Positions 63,884 to 64,000 of a stretch of 64,000 nucleotides of DNA are shown in pieces. Where the stretch lies: NCBI GenBank assembly GCA_026984215.1, contig JALSSO010000131.1, positions 1 through 64,000 of the forward strand. Reading direction: 5' to 3'. How positions within the stretch are numbered: the first letter of the stretch is position 1; each line of letters opens with the position of its first letter. The translations under genes and the position numbers were made by a program. Source of the stretch: Gammaproteobacteria bacterium (GTDB lineage Bacteria > Pseudomonadota > Gammaproteobacteria > JAJDOJ01). The notes beneath the pieces are model-generated. The model did no database searches. It saw only the letters and a list, made by a program, of their open reading frames with translations, and was not told the origin of the DNA.

Positions 63884-64000
63884 TGCGGGCCTCCGTGACC
63901 GGTGCCCCTTCGGCCGGGGCCTCGACCAGGGGCACGGTGAACCGGAACACGCCCCCTCGGGGATCCGCCTCGGCCCACAGCCTCCCACCGTGACTCTCGA
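63876..64000 (-). CDS. Sensor histidine kinase, last 40 codons (FixL-like, partial)
   Basis: A minus-strand frame open from the window edge encodes ESHGGRLWAE, then PRGGVFRFTVPL, and ends at a TGA at 63876-63878. These are the G2 box and final strand of a histidine kinase ATPase domain (HGG-x-WxE then GxxFxFTLP). It overlaps the response regulator start by 8 bases, as cognate kinase-regulator pairs often do. The sensing part is not visible. Confidence 0.85.
   Translation of the reverse strand, partial: ESHGGRLWAEADPRGGVFRFTVPLVEAPAEGAPVTEARNG

Overview
The window is a GC-rich, densely packed chromosomal segment with short or overlapping gene junctions and no insertion sequence, prophage or CRISPR array that I can see. 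Gene content points to a gammaproteobacterium with flexible respiration: RecBCD, the gene order tpiA-secG-tRNA-Leu-nuoA-N, heme A synthase, two FNR-type regulators, a RegB/RegA redox two-component system and a FixL/FixJ pair. A small Gly/Trp/Tyr-rich secreted protein resembling sulfur-globule envelope proteins, plus a secreted DsrE-like protein, make a sulfur oxidiser of the Chromatiales/Ectothiorhodospiraceae type a reasonable guess. The taxonomic placement is inference.

Layout. 1-5.6 kb: the C-terminal part of a P3A-type proton ATPase, a Cache-GGDEF-EAL protein and an APC permease. 5.8-11 kb: a four-gene ABC exporter operon (membrane fusion protein, fused double ATPase, two ABC-2 permeases) behind a recognisable promoter. 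11-12.3 kb: a 59-residue unknown protein, then a flavin reductase/thioredoxin pair on the minus strand. 12.4-21 kb: recC-recB-recD with ATGA overlaps. 21-22.9 kb: a stress-type protein and a second APC permease. 23-29.4 kb: a DsrE-like protein followed by an MbnP/MbnH pair (copper-binding protein and MauG-like diheme enzyme), an outer-membrane barrel, an unrecognised lipoprotein, and RegB/RegA. 29.7-38.8 kb: putA, a DUF1499 protein, an MtfA-like peptidase, rph-rdgB-hemW-CPXCG protein-Rof, an HdeD-like protein and a repeat-built coiled-coil membrane protein.

38.8-53.2 kb: the complete 14-subunit complex I operon on the minus strand, with tRNA-Leu(GAG), secG and tpiA upstream of it. 54.7-64 kb: heme A synthase, a DUF6455 protein, hemN with two FNR-like boxes in its promoter region, the sulfur-globule-like protein, pdxH, two FNR-type regulators, a host-attachment-family protein, a DUF72 protein, PilZ and DUF2934 proteins, and a FixJ-type regulator with the last 40 codons of its sensor kinase at the window edge.

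The most interesting region is 23.0-29.4 kb. An oxidising diheme enzyme, its probable copper-binding substrate, a barrel with an N-terminal CxxC and an extra lipoprotein are joined by overlapping reading frames to a quinone/thiol-sensing regulator pair. This suggests a periplasmic copper or redox module under direct redox control. Elsewhere hemN (oxygen-independent heme synthesis), two Fe-S-type FNR regulators, RegBA and FixLJ indicate that oxygen and redox sensing is a theme of this neighbourhood.
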